Positions 41,239 to 50,398 of a DNA stretch of 64,000 nt are shown here, one piece after another; position 1 is the first letter of the stretch, and each line of letters begins with the position of its first letter. Origin of the DNA: Siphonobacter sp048595215 (GTDB lineage Bacteria > Bacteroidota > Bacteroidia > Cytophagales > Spirosomataceae); assembly GCF_048595215.1 (NCBI RefSeq), contig NZ_JBMDWJ010000197.1, positions 11,889 to 75,888 on the forward strand, read 5' to 3'. A program made the translations under genes and the position numbers. The notes beneath the pieces were generated by a model that did no database searches, had not been told where the DNA came from, and worked only from the letters and a program-made list of their open reading frames with translations.

Positions 41239-42351
41239 CTACCGTAGGGCTTTAGTAATCCAGCCGCCGCCTACCACGTCGTCGCCTTCGTAGAAAACGG
41301 CTGCCTGACCCGGAGCTACGCCGGTTACGGGTTCGTGGAAGCGTACTTCCATTTGCCCACCGGTTTGCGTAATGATGGCCGGTGTTCCCTCGTGTTTATA
41401 CCGAATCTTCGTAATCGTCTCCAGAGGCTGCGTCAGTTCGGCGTATTTCTGCATATTCAGCTGACTGACCATCATGCCGGTCCGTTCCAGATCGCGGTCA
41501 CGGCCTAATACCACTTCATTGCTGTCTTTCCGAATTTCAGTAACGAAAGCGGGATAACCCAGAGCAATACCCAGGCCTTTGCGTTGGCCAATGGTGTAGA
41601 ACGGATAGCCTTCGTGCGTGCCCAGTACTTTTCCTTCCTGATCGACGAAGTTACCGCCGGCTACTTCCGCTTCCAGGGTAGGAATACGGCGTTTTAGAAA
41701 ACCGCGGTAATCGTTATCCGGTACAAAGCAGATCTCGTAGCTTTCCGCCTTGCTGGCTAACTCAAAGAAACCGCGTTCTTTCGCCATTTCGCGGATTTCA
41801 CTCTTACGGAAATTACCTAGAGGAAGTTTAGTACGGGCCAGACTGTCCTGCGATACTCCCCAGAGTACATAACTCTGATCTTTCCAGGTATCCAAACCCT
41901 TCGATACGATATGGCGACCGTGCGACGGACCGCCGTTTCCTTCCCGCAGGTTCGCATAGTGACCCGTGGCAATGAACTCGCAGTCGAGCTTATCAGCCCG
42001 CCGTAACAAAGCGTCCCACTTGATGTGCGTGTTGCACAAAACGCAGGGGTTAGGCGTACGCCCTTCCAGGTATTCACCCGTGAAATGGTCAATTACATAA
42101 TCCCCAAATTCATTCCGAATGTCAAGGATATAGTGCGGGAAGCCCAGCTGTACAGCTACGTTACGGGCATCGTTGATGCTATCGAGGCTACAACAGCCCG
42201 TTTCTTTTTTCGTACCCCCGGAACTGGCGTAGTCCCAGGTTTTCATCGTCATACCGATGACTTCGTAACCTTGTTCGTGCAGCAGGACCGCTGCCAGTGA
42301 AGAATCAATGCCGCCACTCATGGCGACCAGAATCCGTCCGTGTTTGCTCAT
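41239..42351 (-). CDS. mnmA: tRNA-specific 2-thiouridylase
   Basis: 370 residues. VAMSGGIDSSLAA is the PP-loop; catalytic Cys103 lies in NPCVLCNTHIK and the second Cys in ESYEICFVPDND near residue 207. The C-terminal beta barrel ends GQAAVFYEGDDVVGGGWI. The enzyme puts sulfur at position 2 of the wobble uridine in tRNA-Lys, Glu and Gln, taking it from a persulfide relay. Monocistronic with a terminator immediately behind. Confidence 0.96.
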   Translation of the reverse strand: MSKHGRILVAMSGGIDSSLAAVLLHEQGYEVIGMTMKTWDYASSGGTKKETGCCSLDSINDARNVAVQLGFPHYILDIRNEFGDYVIDHFTGEYLEGRTPNPCVLCNTHIKWDALLRRADKLDCEFIATGHYANLREGNGGPSHGRHIVSKGLDTWKDQSYVLWGVSQDSLARTKLPLGNFRKSEIREMAKERGFFELASKAESYEICFVPDNDYRGFLKRRIPTLEAEVAGGNFVDQEGKVLGTHEGYPFYTIGQRKGLGIALGYPAFVTEIRKDSNEVVLGRDRDLERTGMMVSQLNMQKYAELTQPLETITKIRYKHEGTPAIITQTGGQMEVRFHEPVTGVAPGQAAVFYEGDDVVGGGWITKALR

Positions 42352-42511
42352 AATGAATCCGGCCAGGGTTCAAAGCCCTGCGATTAGTGATGTAGTGAAA
42401 GACACTACAATAAAAGTACTGGTAATGCCAAGGGAGTGCATTTCAACCCAAACCCTTGGTTGAAAGTTCAATGAAAAGTGCAGTAATGACAATTACTGCT
42501 CCTGAAACGTA

Positions 42512-43501
42512 CTACTTTTTAAGGCCTAACTCCAGCAGGCGTTCGTCCAGAAATTCTCCGGCGGTCATGTCCGTATAGAGTTTAGGATGTTGTGTATCAA
42601 TGCAGCTCTCCAGTGAAGTCAAATTCATCTCTGAGCGAGGGTGCATAAAAAAGGGAATCGAGAACCGGGACGTATTCATTTTTTCCCGCGAAGGATTGAC
42701 TACCCGGTGAATCGTCGATTTCAGTTTATGATTGGTAAGGCGGTCGAGCATGTCACCCACATTAACGATGATCTGGTCGGGCAGGGCCGTAATACCAATC
42801 CATGCTCCGTCCCGACGTAGTACTTCGAGTCCTTCGGCACTGGCTCCCATCAGCAGCGTAATCAGGTTAATATCACCGTGAGCCGCGGCCCGTACCGCTC
42901 CGGGTTCCACTACATTGGGGTCGAGGGGGAAGTAATGCAGAGCCCGCAAAATGCTGTTGCCGTGCTTTACCTTATCCTCGAAGTAATCCTCGGGTAATTC
43001 CAGATACAGAGCAATGGCCCGCAGCAGCGTTTTTCCCGTTTGCTCGAACGTCTGATACGTTTGTACGGTATACTGTTCAAAAGCCGGTAGGTCTTCTGGA
43101 AATACATTTTTGGGATAATCCGCCCAAACCGAATCGCCGTCGTCGGTAGCAGGGTGGGGCTGGCCGACGTGGTAAAATTCTTTCAGATCGGCTACTTTAA
43201 AACCTTTAGCGGTTTCCTTTCCCTTGCCCACGTACCCCCGTTGCCCGGCAATACCCGGTACTTCGTATTTTCTTTTGTAGTCGTCAGCTTTAAAGAAGAA
43301 TTCCTTTACTGCTGCGTATAGATGATCTTGCAACTCAGCCGTAAGACCGTGGTTTTTAATCGCAACGAAACCGATATTGTTAAACGCCCGGCCCAAATCA
43401 GCTACAAATTTGGCTTTTCGCTCGGCATCACCCGAGGTAAAATCAGCCAGATCCAGCGATGGGATTTCGTCTAAGAGAGCGTCATTCTGAAGACTTTCCA
43501 T
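42512..43501 (-). CDS. isopenicillin N synthase-like 2-oxoglutarate/Fe(II) oxygenase
   Basis: 329 residues. N-terminal DIOX_N part (ALLDEIPSLDLADFTSG; FNNIGFVAIKNHGL), then the 2OG-Fe(II) domain with AHGDINLITLLMG (His and Asp ligands near 209 and 211) and STIHRVVNP (His near 265); NTSRFSIPFFMHP supplies the Arg and Ser for 2-oxoglutarate. Bacterial members of this group have varied or unknown substrates; there is no antibiotic cluster here. It is divergent from an AraC regulator, 74 bp away. Confidence 0.88.
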   Translation of the reverse strand: MESLQNDALLDEIPSLDLADFTSGDAERKAKFVADLGRAFNNIGFVAIKNHGLTAELQDHLYAAVKEFFFKADDYKRKYEVPGIAGQRGYVGKGKETAKGFKVADLKEFYHVGQPHPATDDGDSVWADYPKNVFPEDLPAFEQYTVQTYQTFEQTGKTLLRAIALYLELPEDYFEDKVKHGNSILRALHYFPLDPNVVEPGAVRAAAHGDINLITLLMGASAEGLEVLRRDGAWIGITALPDQIIVNVGDMLDRLTNHKLKSTIHRVVNPSREKMNTSRFSIPFFMHPRSEMNLTSLESCIDTQHPKLYTDMTAGEFLDERLLELGLKK

Positions 43502-43526
43502 GGTATACTAGGGATAAAGTGTTGTA

Positions 43527-43534
43527 CAAAAGTA
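43527..43534 (-). promoter_or_regulatory. -7 element of the 2OG oxygenase gene
   Basis: TACTTTTG on the minus strand matches TAnnTTTG; 26 bp upstream of the ATG at 43501. Confidence 0.5.
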
Positions 43535-43575
43535 AGCAAGTTTAGGCGTAGGTGCTGCGATTTTGCGTTTGTTGA

Positions 43576-44583
43576 ATGAAAATGGATCGCTACCGGACAG
43601 GAGCTTATCAGAAGGCCGGCTCACCGTTAAATTCGCCCATTAAGCTTGCCTCTGGCGTTTTTATCCCGAACATTGCCCATGATATCGACCGTCCGGTTGA
43701 TATCCCTATGCCTGAATTGAAACGTATGAGCACCGAATTCCCTACTTATAACATTCAAGCTTTCCAGCGGTACGAGCCCGATGTACCTTTTTTTATGACG
43801 CCGCTCGAAAAACTGGTGCGTGAATTCAAAGGCATCGACAAGTCGCATTCCCACACGTTTTATTTGCTAATGTGGATCAAGGAAGGGCATGGAACGCATA
43901 CCATCGACTTTCGTACGTACGAGGTGGGACCTCACCAATTGTATTTCTTAACGCCGGGTCAGGTACACAGCTGGGAACTTTCACCGGATATTAAAGGCTA
44001 TAATCTTTTTTTCGAGCCGAATTACTTTCGTAGCCGTTTTCCCAATCGTCTGTTTGCGTATCCTTTTTACCACTCCCACCAGCATCGACCCTTACTGGAA
44101 GTGACGGACGAAACATTTGTCTCCCTCTACGAGCTGATGTATCAGGAATATGCGGCGGCGGAAATCAATCGATCGGAGGTGTTTCTTTCGTACTTACACA
44201 TTATCCTGGAGAAGGCGAACCGCGTGTATCAAAACCAGTGGCCGGGGGAATCGACCCACTACTACGACCGCATCCGGCAGTACGAAGAGTTACTGGAAGA
44301 ACAGTTTCTGGACGTTCGGGAAGTAAAAACGTACGCTGAGCAATTACACATCAGTCCCAACCACCTCAATAATATTTGTAAAACACTACTGGGCAAAACG
44401 GCCAGCCAGTTGCTCTACGAACGAATTATCATTGAAGCGAAACGTTTACTGACGCATACGGCTTTGTCCATCAAGGAAATTGGCTATCTGTTGCATTTTG
44501 AAGATCCTTCGTACTTCGTTCGTTTCTTTCGAACCCATACGGGACAGACGCCACTGGATTTCCGAGAATCGCAAAATCGTTGA
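43576..44583 (+). CDS. AraC family transcriptional regulator with cupin sensor
   Basis: 335 residues. The N-terminal sensor is a cupin (HSHTFYLLMWIKEGHGTHTIDFRTYEVGPHQLYFLTPGQVHSWE), followed by an AraC DNA-binding domain at the C-terminus (KTYAEQLHISPNHLNNICKTLLGKTASQLLYERIIIEAKRLL and IKEIGYLLHFEDPSYFVRFFRTHTGQTP). ATGs at 43708 and 43726 are possible later starts, because the first 45 residues lack family features. Such regulators often control the divergent gene, here the 2OG oxygenase. Confidence 0.9.
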   Translation: MKMDRYRTGAYQKAGSPLNSPIKLASGVFIPNIAHDIDRPVDIPMPELKRMSTEFPTYNIQAFQRYEPDVPFFMTPLEKLVREFKGIDKSHSHTFYLLMWIKEGHGTHTIDFRTYEVGPHQLYFLTPGQVHSWELSPDIKGYNLFFEPNYFRSRFPNRLFAYPFYHSHQHRPLLEVTDETFVSLYELMYQEYAAAEINRSEVFLSYLHIILEKANRVYQNQWPGESTHYYDRIRQYEELLEEQFLDVREVKTYAEQLHISPNHLNNICKTLLGKTASQLLYERIIIEAKRLLTHTALSIKEIGYLLHFEDPSYFVRFFRTHTGQTPLDFRESQNR

Positions 44584-44635
44584 TTTGTACCATTCTTGTC
44601 CGTATTCATACCTTACGTAAGAAGAAGGAAGAATG

Positions 44636-44643
44636 TATCTTTG
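44636..44643 (+). promoter_or_regulatory. -7 element of the DUF983 gene
   Basis: TATCTTTG, 43 bp before the ATG at 44687. Confidence 0.5.
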
Positions 44644-44686
44644 TATCAGGAATCAGAAAGGGATTTTCTTCTGAACCTTCACGATC

Positions 44687-45091
44687 ATGGCACTTAATTC
44701 GAAATTATACAGCATCGCTTTTAATAAATGTCCGAAATGCCACCAGGGAGATTTCTTCAAAACCAAGACTTCCTTCCAGCGTCATTTTGACGAAATTCAC
44801 CACCATTGCCCGCATTGTAACGAAACGTTAGTACCCGAGCCCGGTTTTTACTGGGGAGCTTTGTACGTGAGCTACGCTCTGTACGTAGCCTGGTGTATGA
44901 CGGCTTTTGTAGTCTATACGTACGTATTGAAATTGGACCTCGATTATTTCCTGGTCTTTCTGGTTCCGACTTTGATTTTGTTGATGCCCTGGTTTTTCCG
45001 TCTGGCTCGTCGTACCTGGCTTAATCTATTTGTCGATTACGACCCCGCTAAAGCCCAGCAAAAAGCCGTGGGCTTAAAACCAGCGGTCTAG
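44687..45091 (+). CDS. DUF983 membrane protein with zinc-ribbon N-terminus
   Basis: 134 residues. Two Cys pairs (KCPKCHQGDFF, HCPHCNETL) form a likely zinc ribbon at residues 14-50; two or three helices follow (WGALYVSYALYVAWCMTAFVVYTYVL, YFLVFLVPTLILLMPWFFRL). DUF983 is widespread in Bacteroidota and Alphaproteobacteria, with no settled function. A terminator follows. Confidence 0.85.
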   Translation: MALNSKLYSIAFNKCPKCHQGDFFKTKTSFQRHFDEIHHHCPHCNETLVPEPGFYWGALYVSYALYVAWCMTAFVVYTYVLKLDLDYFLVFLVPTLILLMPWFFRLARRTWLNLFVDYDPAKAQQKAVGLKPAV

Positions 45092-45119
45092 TGTTTATTG
45101 CGTAGTACCTGTTTGCAGA

Positions 45120-45150
45120 AGGCCTCCCAGCAATGGGAGGTCTTTTTTTA
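45120..45150 (+). terminator. Terminator of the DUF983 gene
   Basis: GGCCTCCCA (45121-45129) and TGGGAGGTC (45134-45142), loop GCAA, then seven T. It lies between convergent genes. Confidence 0.85.
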
Positions 45151-45159
45151 GATACCGCC

Positions 45160-45381
45160 TTACAGAATTCCTCCACCGAGCATCAGTCGAAGGATGGCTA
45201 CAATGAGTACGAAGATATTGAGGTTACGACCCGTTTTACTTTCCGAAAAAGCTCCGAAGCCCAGACCAATGAACGCAACGGGAAGGGCGACCCAATTGAC
45301 AATACCAATGAAGGGAATGAGTCCTGCCAAAGCAATGACGAAGGCTACGATGCCGAGTAGAATGGAGATGAGATTAAACAT
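45160..45381 (-). CDS. small two-helix membrane protein, function unknown
   Basis: 73 residues with two or three hydrophobic segments (ISILLGIVAFVIALAGLIPFIGIVNWVALPVAFIGLGFGAF and IFVLIVAILRLML). Gly-rich helices and a short polar turn (SESKTGRNLN) are like common small DUF membrane proteins in Bacteroidota. Its location between a terminator and the SOD gene suggests a stand-alone gene. No specific function can be assigned. Confidence 0.65.
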   Translation of the reverse strand: MFNLISILLGIVAFVIALAGLIPFIGIVNWVALPVAFIGLGFGAFSESKTGRNLNIFVLIVAILRLMLGGGIL

Positions 45382-45512
45382 AGAAATAGGGCTTTTACGA
45401 GAATGACGCTACAAAGGGAAGCATTTCTGCGGTTACCCGAAAAAAGCTTTCCACCATCGGAAGCAGGTCCTGATTACCGTACCAAAGCGAGGTTGAGCAC
45501 GCAATTCCTAAC

Positions 45513-45554
45513 AAAAAAAGGATGGCTCCGTCCTGACGAAACCATCCTTTTTTT
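45513..45554 (-). terminator. Terminator of the SOD gene
   Basis: AAAAAAAGGATGG (45513-45525) pairs with CCATCCTTTTTTT (45542-45554); 16-base loop. The minus-strand exit is a T-run, 14 bp behind the stop. Confidence 0.85.
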
Positions 45555-45568
45555 TGACTTGAAAAAGC

Positions 45569-46240
45569 TTATTTCACAGCGTCAGCGTAATTTTTAGCCG
45601 CCGCTTCCCAGTTTACTACGTCCCAATAAGCTTTGATATAATCCGGACGTTTGTTCTGATACTTGAGGTAGTAGGCGTGCTCCCATACGTCCAAACCGAT
45701 CACTGGTGTACCGGGCGTTTCAGCCAGTGCCATCAATGGGTTGTCCTGGTTAGGCGTTGAAACAACGGCCAGTTTTTTATCCGGCGTTACGATCAGCCAA
45801 GCCCAGCCTGAACCGAACCGAGTAGTAGCTGCTTTATTGAACTCCTCCACGAATTTGTCGTAGGTACCAAATGATTTATTAATCGCTTCCGCTAATTCAC
45901 CGGAAGGTTTGCCACCGCGTTTGGGGCCGATTGTATTCCAGAAAAAGGTGTGGTTCCAGTGACCACCGGCGTTGTTGCGGATGGCCGGAGCCGTGTTTTT
46001 ATCAATTTTCTTCACCACCTGAAAAATGGTCTGTGAAGCTTCGGGTTTGCCTTCTACGGCTTTGTTTAGATTATCAACGTACGCTTTGTGGTGTTTACCG
46101 TAGTGAATTTCCATCGTTTGCTTGTCGATGCTAGGTTCTAACGCGTCGAAGGCGTAGGGCAGAGGAGCTTGAGTAAACTGTGCCGAAACCTGAAAAGCCG
46201 AAGCCAGCAGGCCGGCTACCAAAAGGGATTTAAATTTCAT
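45569..46240 (-). CDS. superoxide dismutase, Mn/Fe family, exported
   Basis: 223 residues from the ATG at 46240, which starts a signal peptide (MKFKSLLVAGLLASAFQVSAQ). Metal ligands are His46 (MEIHYGKHHKAYV), His97 (HWNHTFFW), Asp184 and His188 (DVWEHAYYL). NAGGHWNH and STPNQDNPLM are features of Mn-preferring members rather than Fe-type. The enzyme dismutates superoxide, here in the periplasm. A full promoter at 46295-46325 and a terminator make it monocistronic. Confidence 0.93.
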   Translation of the reverse strand: MKFKSLLVAGLLASAFQVSAQFTQAPLPYAFDALEPSIDKQTMEIHYGKHHKAYVDNLNKAVEGKPEASQTIFQVVKKIDKNTAPAIRNNAGGHWNHTFFWNTIGPKRGGKPSGELAEAINKSFGTYDKFVEEFNKAATTRFGSGWAWLIVTPDKKLAVVSTPNQDNPLMALAETPGTPVIGLDVWEHAYYLKYQNKRPDYIKAYWDVVNWEAAAKNYADAVK

Positions 46241-46294
46241 GGTTGAAAATGGTTTCTTAAGGATCTGAAACACTGCTTAGGTGCAGCTCAAAGG

Positions 46295-46325
46295 CAAAAA
46301 TATCTGTACCATTTCAGGCTACAAG
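46295..46325 (-). promoter_or_regulatory. Promoter of the SOD gene
   Basis: On the minus strand TTG at 46324-46322, 19 bp, then TATTTTTG at 46302-46295. The leader is about 50 nt. Confidence 0.65.
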
Positions 46326-46641
46326 CGTTTCGGTAATAAACTTTTGTGGATTGACAGCTATGTTGGTCAACGCTCAAACCGTGCTTTCGACGGATAGACC
46401 TGGCACGGCCCGGCGGCAAAAGATCGCCTGTATAGCGTTTAAACGATGATTTATCCCTTACAGTCGACCCCTCAGAATCCGGATGAGTGACGTATCTTTC
46501 GTTTTCATACAAAAATCTTTCGTATGGATATGAAGTCACCGCCTGGGAAGAAGGACCTTTGTCGCAGCGAAGGGTACTAGCGGAAGATCGTCCCAAAATG
46601 TCTTTAGAATTGAACAGTAAGTCGATTTTCGCGATCGCTAC

Positions 46642-46665
46642 ATTAAAATAAGCTTTAATTTTAAT
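46642..46665. repeat. AT-rich palindrome upstream of the RND operon
   Basis: ATTAAAAT (46642-46649) and ATTTTAAT (46658-46665) are exact inverted arms around AAGCTTTA. It could bind a dimeric regulator; it is nearly 400 bp from the first gene. Confidence 0.35.
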
Positions 46666-47056
46666 TGTTTGATTTAGGTCAAAGTATTCCGTCAGCCCTT
46701 TTCTGAGATTTGTACTTATTTAATACATACGTCATTTCTTCCCATTTGCTATGAATAGTTTTGTTCTCATCCAGATTTGTGCAAAATCCGAATGGTATTC
46801 GCCACCCTTTGCCAAATATTTTTAAAAATCTGCCTCTGATCTTTCAGAATTTTACCGGTACTGGCGAAATTAGCCCAGAGGAGCAGGGAGCTAGATTGGT
46901 TCTGTAATTAGATTAATCCGGGAAATACGGAAACTAAATGAACAGAACGATTCTCCATTGCTTGTTCCTGGTGTGTATAGGCTCCAGTGATCGACTGTAA
47001 GACGCACTTACAAAGAGCTTTAATTGATTGAGTGTTAGACACTACCCCCTCTTGTT

Positions 47057-50000
47057 ATGTGGATTGTTCGATTAGCTTTACAGCGGAAGTATACCATTGC
47101 GGTGCTGGCTCTGCTGATCCTGATTATGGGTGTGGTATCCATTCGTCAGATGCCCACCGACATTTTTCCCCGTATCAACATTCCGGTTATTTCCGTAATC
47201 TGGTCGTACCGGGGACTTTCGACGGACGAAATGGAAAAGATGATTACCAACTTTTCCGAAACGTCGGTCATCAATAACGCCTCCGACATCCAGCGGGTGG
47301 AATCCCAGACCTACAATGGGGTGGCCGTACTGAAAATTTTCTTTCAGCCCACGGTGAAAATTGAGGAGGCCCTGGCTTCCATTACGGCCATTTCGCAGAC
47401 GATTCGGGTACGGATGCCGCCCGGAACGCAACCGCCGATTATTGTGCGGTACAACGCTACGGACGTTCCCATTCTGCAGTTGAGTATATCCTCGGACAGT
47501 CTGACGGAATCCCAAATCACCGACTACATTACGACCCGGATACGGCCCATGATTTCGACCGTACAGGGGAGCCGTCTGTCGCAGCCGTTCGGAGGAAAAG
47601 CTCGTCAGGTGATGGTGGACCTTGATCCTGAATTGCTTACGGCTCGCGGCGTATCCCCCGAAGATGTAGTCAATGCCGTATCTGCTCAAAACCTGACTCT
47701 GCCGAGTGGTCAGCTTCGGCTGGAGGAAAGGGAATACAACGTACGCCTGAACACCAAGCCCGACGCCATCATTGCGTTGAACGATATTCCGGTGAAAACG
47801 CTACCCGGTGGTGTGGTCCTGCACTTACGCGATGTCGCTAACGTCCACGATGGTTCGATTGTACAAACCAACGTAGTCAAACAGGACGGCCGACGGGGGG
47901 TGTTGCTCAATATCGTAAAAACCGGGAATGCCTCAACGACCGAAGTCGTCGACAAAATCCGCAATGAAGTACTTCCGGCGGTTCGCGGAGCTGCTCCGGC
48001 GTCGCTGAAGATCACTGAACTTTTTGACCAATCCGTGTTCGTACGAGCCTCGATTCACGGGGTAGTCGTGGAAGGATTGATTGCGGCCCTGCTGACGGCC
48101 GCCATGATTCTGCTCTTCCTGGGTAGCTGGCGGAGTACGCTGATTGTTGCTATTTCCATTCCGCTCTCGATTCTGAGTTCGCTCGCCGTTCTGTATCTGA
48201 TGGGCGAAACGCTGAATATCAATACCCTGGGCGGTTTGGCTCTGGCCATTGGTATTCTGGTGGATGACGCGACAGTAACGATTGAGAATATTCACCGAAA
48301 CGAAGAGTTAGGCCTGCCCCTGCGAAGGGCCATTATGGTGGGGGCACACCAGATTGCCACGCCGACGCTGGTCGCCACGCTGACGATCTGTATCGTGTTC
48401 GTGTCGGTACTCTTTTTGGAAGGTCCGGCCCGCTTCCTGTTCGGTCCGCTGGCTTTATCGGTGGTATTCGCCATGATTGCTTCGTATATCCTTTCACGTA
48501 CCCTGGTGCCCACGTTGGCCGACTTGTTGCTCAAATCCGAGCCACATCACCCGGAGGGACATTTGAACGGTCAGGCTAAAAAACCTAATCCTTTTGCCCG
48601 TATTTACCAAAGCTTTAACCGGGGCTTCGACCGTTTTCAAGCACGCTATCTGCGGGTACTGCAATGGAATCTAGGCCACCGAAAAACGGTACTGGGGGTA
48701 TTCCTGGTCGTTGTGATGGTTACGGCGGTGATGGTTCCTTTCGTGGGTCGTGACTTTTTTCCCAGCGTAGATGCCGGCCAGTTCAGGTTGCACATGCGAG
48801 CCCCGGCGGGTTCCCGACTGGAAGCTACGGAGCGTACGGCGGGTCAGGCCGAGGCAGTGATCCGGCAGATCATTCCGGCCAATGAAATCGAAACGGTTAT
48901 TGCCAACATCGGTCTGACGAGCGAAGGGTACAACTTCGTATTCCAGGATAACTCGTCGCTGGGTTCCGCCGATGCGGAGTTGCTGGTGGCTCTTAAAAAA
49001 GAGAAAAGTCGTCCGACGGAAGAATACATGCGGGAAATTCGGGCCAAGCTGGCCGAAGCTCTGCCGCAGGTGACCTTCTTCTTCCAGCCAGCCGATATCG
49101 TAACGCAGATTCTGAACTTCGGTCTGACCGCACCCATTGACATTCAGGTGACGGGTTTCGACCGGAAAAATAACTTACGCATTGCTCAGGAAATCCGCAG
49201 TAAAGTAGCTCAGATACCCGGTACGGTCGATGTACACCTGCATCAGGTCATGAACGCTCCTGAATTATTCGTGAATATTGACCGCGAGCGGGCGAATCAG
49301 CTGGGGCTGAACGAAACCAAAGTGGCCAACAACATGATGATTTCCATGAGTGGTACCACGCAGGTAAACCCGAACTTCTGGCCAGATCCGGTTACGGGCT
49401 TCCCGTATTTGGTAGCCGTACAGACGCCGCCGTACAAACTCAATACGCTGGATAAACTCCTGCAAACGCCTTTGGTGACGCAAACCGGCGAACTAACGCC
49501 CCAATCCCTGGCCAACGTTGCCAAGGTCGAACGTCGCGTAACGCCGATGGTAGTGAATCGGATGAATACGCAACCCATGTTCGATGTGTACGCCTCGGTG
49601 GAACGGACGGATCTGGGAAGTGTTTCCGGAAAACTTTCCGAGATCGTCAAGGAATACCAGCAACAACTCAAGCCGGGAAATAAAATTGAAGTACGCGGTC
49701 AGGTGGAAAGTATGAATTCAGCCTTTACGCGGTTGGGTATTGGTTTGTTGTTCGCGGCCATTCTGGTGTACATGCTGATGGTCGTCAACTTTCAGTCCTT
49801 TTTGTACCCGTTCATCATTATTACGGCCCTTCCCGGAGCGATGTGCGGGGTTGTATGGCTGCTGTTTTTGAGCCAGACCACCTTCAGTATTCCTTCGCTG
49901 ATGGGGGCGATCATGAGTGTGGGGGTAGCTACGGCCAACTCCATTCTGTTGGTAAGCTTCGCTCAGGAGCAGGTGTTTGATCTGCACATGAGTCCGTACG

Positions 50001-50266
50001 AATCAGCTCTGGAGGCGGGACGTACCCGTTTACGTCCGATTTTGATGACAGCTCTGGCGATGATTATCGGGATGTTGCCGATGTCTTTAGGGCTAGGCGA
50101 GGGTGGTGAGCAGAACGCTCCCCTGGGACGGGCCGTGATTGGCGGGTTGTTACTGGCCACCTTTACGACGCTGCTTTTCGTACCCGTCGTCTTTAGCTAT
50201 CTGGCGAAAAACCGTACCGAAGCCGAAATGGCCGAAGAAAAGGAACTGGCTGAGATGGAAGTTTGA
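47057..50266 (+). CDS. RND efflux transporter, inner-membrane permease
   Basis: 1,069 residues, full AcrB/HAE1-type length. The proton-relay Asp pair is in ALAIGILVDDATVTIENIHR (helix 4), a matching segment MGAIMSVGVATANSILLV is in the second half, and the two six-helix halves are separated by large periplasmic loops. DFFPSVDAGQFRLHMRAPAGS starts the second half. The protein drives export of toxic compounds with proton antiport; the substrate is unknown. The next genes encode its membrane-fusion partner (132 bp later) and outer-membrane channel. Confidence 0.95.
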   Translation: MWIVRLALQRKYTIAVLALLILIMGVVSIRQMPTDIFPRINIPVISVIWSYRGLSTDEMEKMITNFSETSVINNASDIQRVESQTYNGVAVLKIFFQPTVKIEEALASITAISQTIRVRMPPGTQPPIIVRYNATDVPILQLSISSDSLTESQITDYITTRIRPMISTVQGSRLSQPFGGKARQVMVDLDPELLTARGVSPEDVVNAVSAQNLTLPSGQLRLEEREYNVRLNTKPDAIIALNDIPVKTLPGGVVLHLRDVANVHDGSIVQTNVVKQDGRRGVLLNIVKTGNASTTEVVDKIRNEVLPAVRGAAPASLKITELFDQSVFVRASIHGVVVEGLIAALLTAAMILLFLGSWRSTLIVAISIPLSILSSLAVLYLMGETLNINTLGGLALAIGILVDDATVTIENIHRNEELGLPLRRAIMVGAHQIATPTLVATLTICIVFVSVLFLEGPARFLFGPLALSVVFAMIASYILSRTLVPTLADLLLKSEPHHPEGHLNGQAKKPNPFARIYQSFNRGFDRFQARYLRVLQWNLGHRKTVLGVFLVVVMVTAVMVPFVGRDFFPSVDAGQFRLHMRAPAGSRLEATERTAGQAEAVIRQIIPANEIETVIANIGLTSEGYNFVFQDNSSLGSADAELLVALKKEKSRPTEEYMREIRAKLAEALPQVTFFFQPADIVTQILNFGLTAPIDIQVTGFDRKNNLRIAQEIRSKVAQIPGTVDVHLHQVMNAPELFVNIDRERANQLGLNETKVANNMMISMSGTTQVNPNFWPDPVTGFPYLVAVQTPPYKLNTLDKLLQTPLVTQTGELTPQSLANVAKVERRVTPMVVNRMNTQPMFDVYASVERTDLGSVSGKLSEIVKEYQQQLKPGNKIEVRGQVESMNSAFTRLGIGLLFAAILVYMLMVVNFQSFLYPFIIITALPGAMCGVVWLLFLSQTTFSIPSLMGAIMSVGVATANSILLVSFAQEQVFDLHMSPYESALEAGRTRLRPILMTALAMIIGMLPMSLGLGEGGEQNAPLGRAVIGGLLLATFTTLLFVPVVFSYLAKNRTEAEMAEEKELAEMEV

Positions 50267-50274
50267 TGAGTGGG

Positions 50275-50392
50275 CAGTTTTCAGTTTACCGTTCTCTGTT
50301 ACCTGCGAGAGCAGCAAATTTTTTAAACAGAAACGGTAAATCATGAAATCTACCCATTGAAAACAGAAAACTGTAAACAGAAAACTAGTATA
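50275..50392. repeat. GTTTTC-type hairpin element between RND and adaptor genes
   Basis: CAGTTTTCAGTTTACCG at the left, and ACAGAAACGGTAAA plus AAACAGAAAACTGTAAAC at the right, form imperfect inverted repeats. It is related in wording to the element at 51.47 kb and to 15,106-15,124. Confidence 0.5.
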
Positions 50393-50398
50393 TAGATC

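Larger units (their letters stand above)
46241..47056. other. Intergenic gap of about 815 bp before the RND operon
   Basis: Contains the SOD promoter (46295-46325) and a perfect 8-bp-arm palindrome at 46642-46665 (ATTAAAAT/ATTTTAAT). A minus-strand frame of 102 codons at 46288-46596 looks random, and it contains the SOD promoter. I see no tRNA or ncRNA; the stretch probably holds regulatory DNA for the efflux operon. Confidence 0.45.

Noticed and set aside
42512..43501. Antibiotic biosynthesis role for the isopenicillin N synthase-like oxygenase
   Set aside because: No peptide synthetase or other secondary-metabolite gene is close; the fold family is broad.
46288..46596. 102-codon minus-strand frame beside the SOD gene
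   Set aside because: Ser-, Arg- and Tyr-rich random composition, no ribosome site, and the SOD promoter lies within it.
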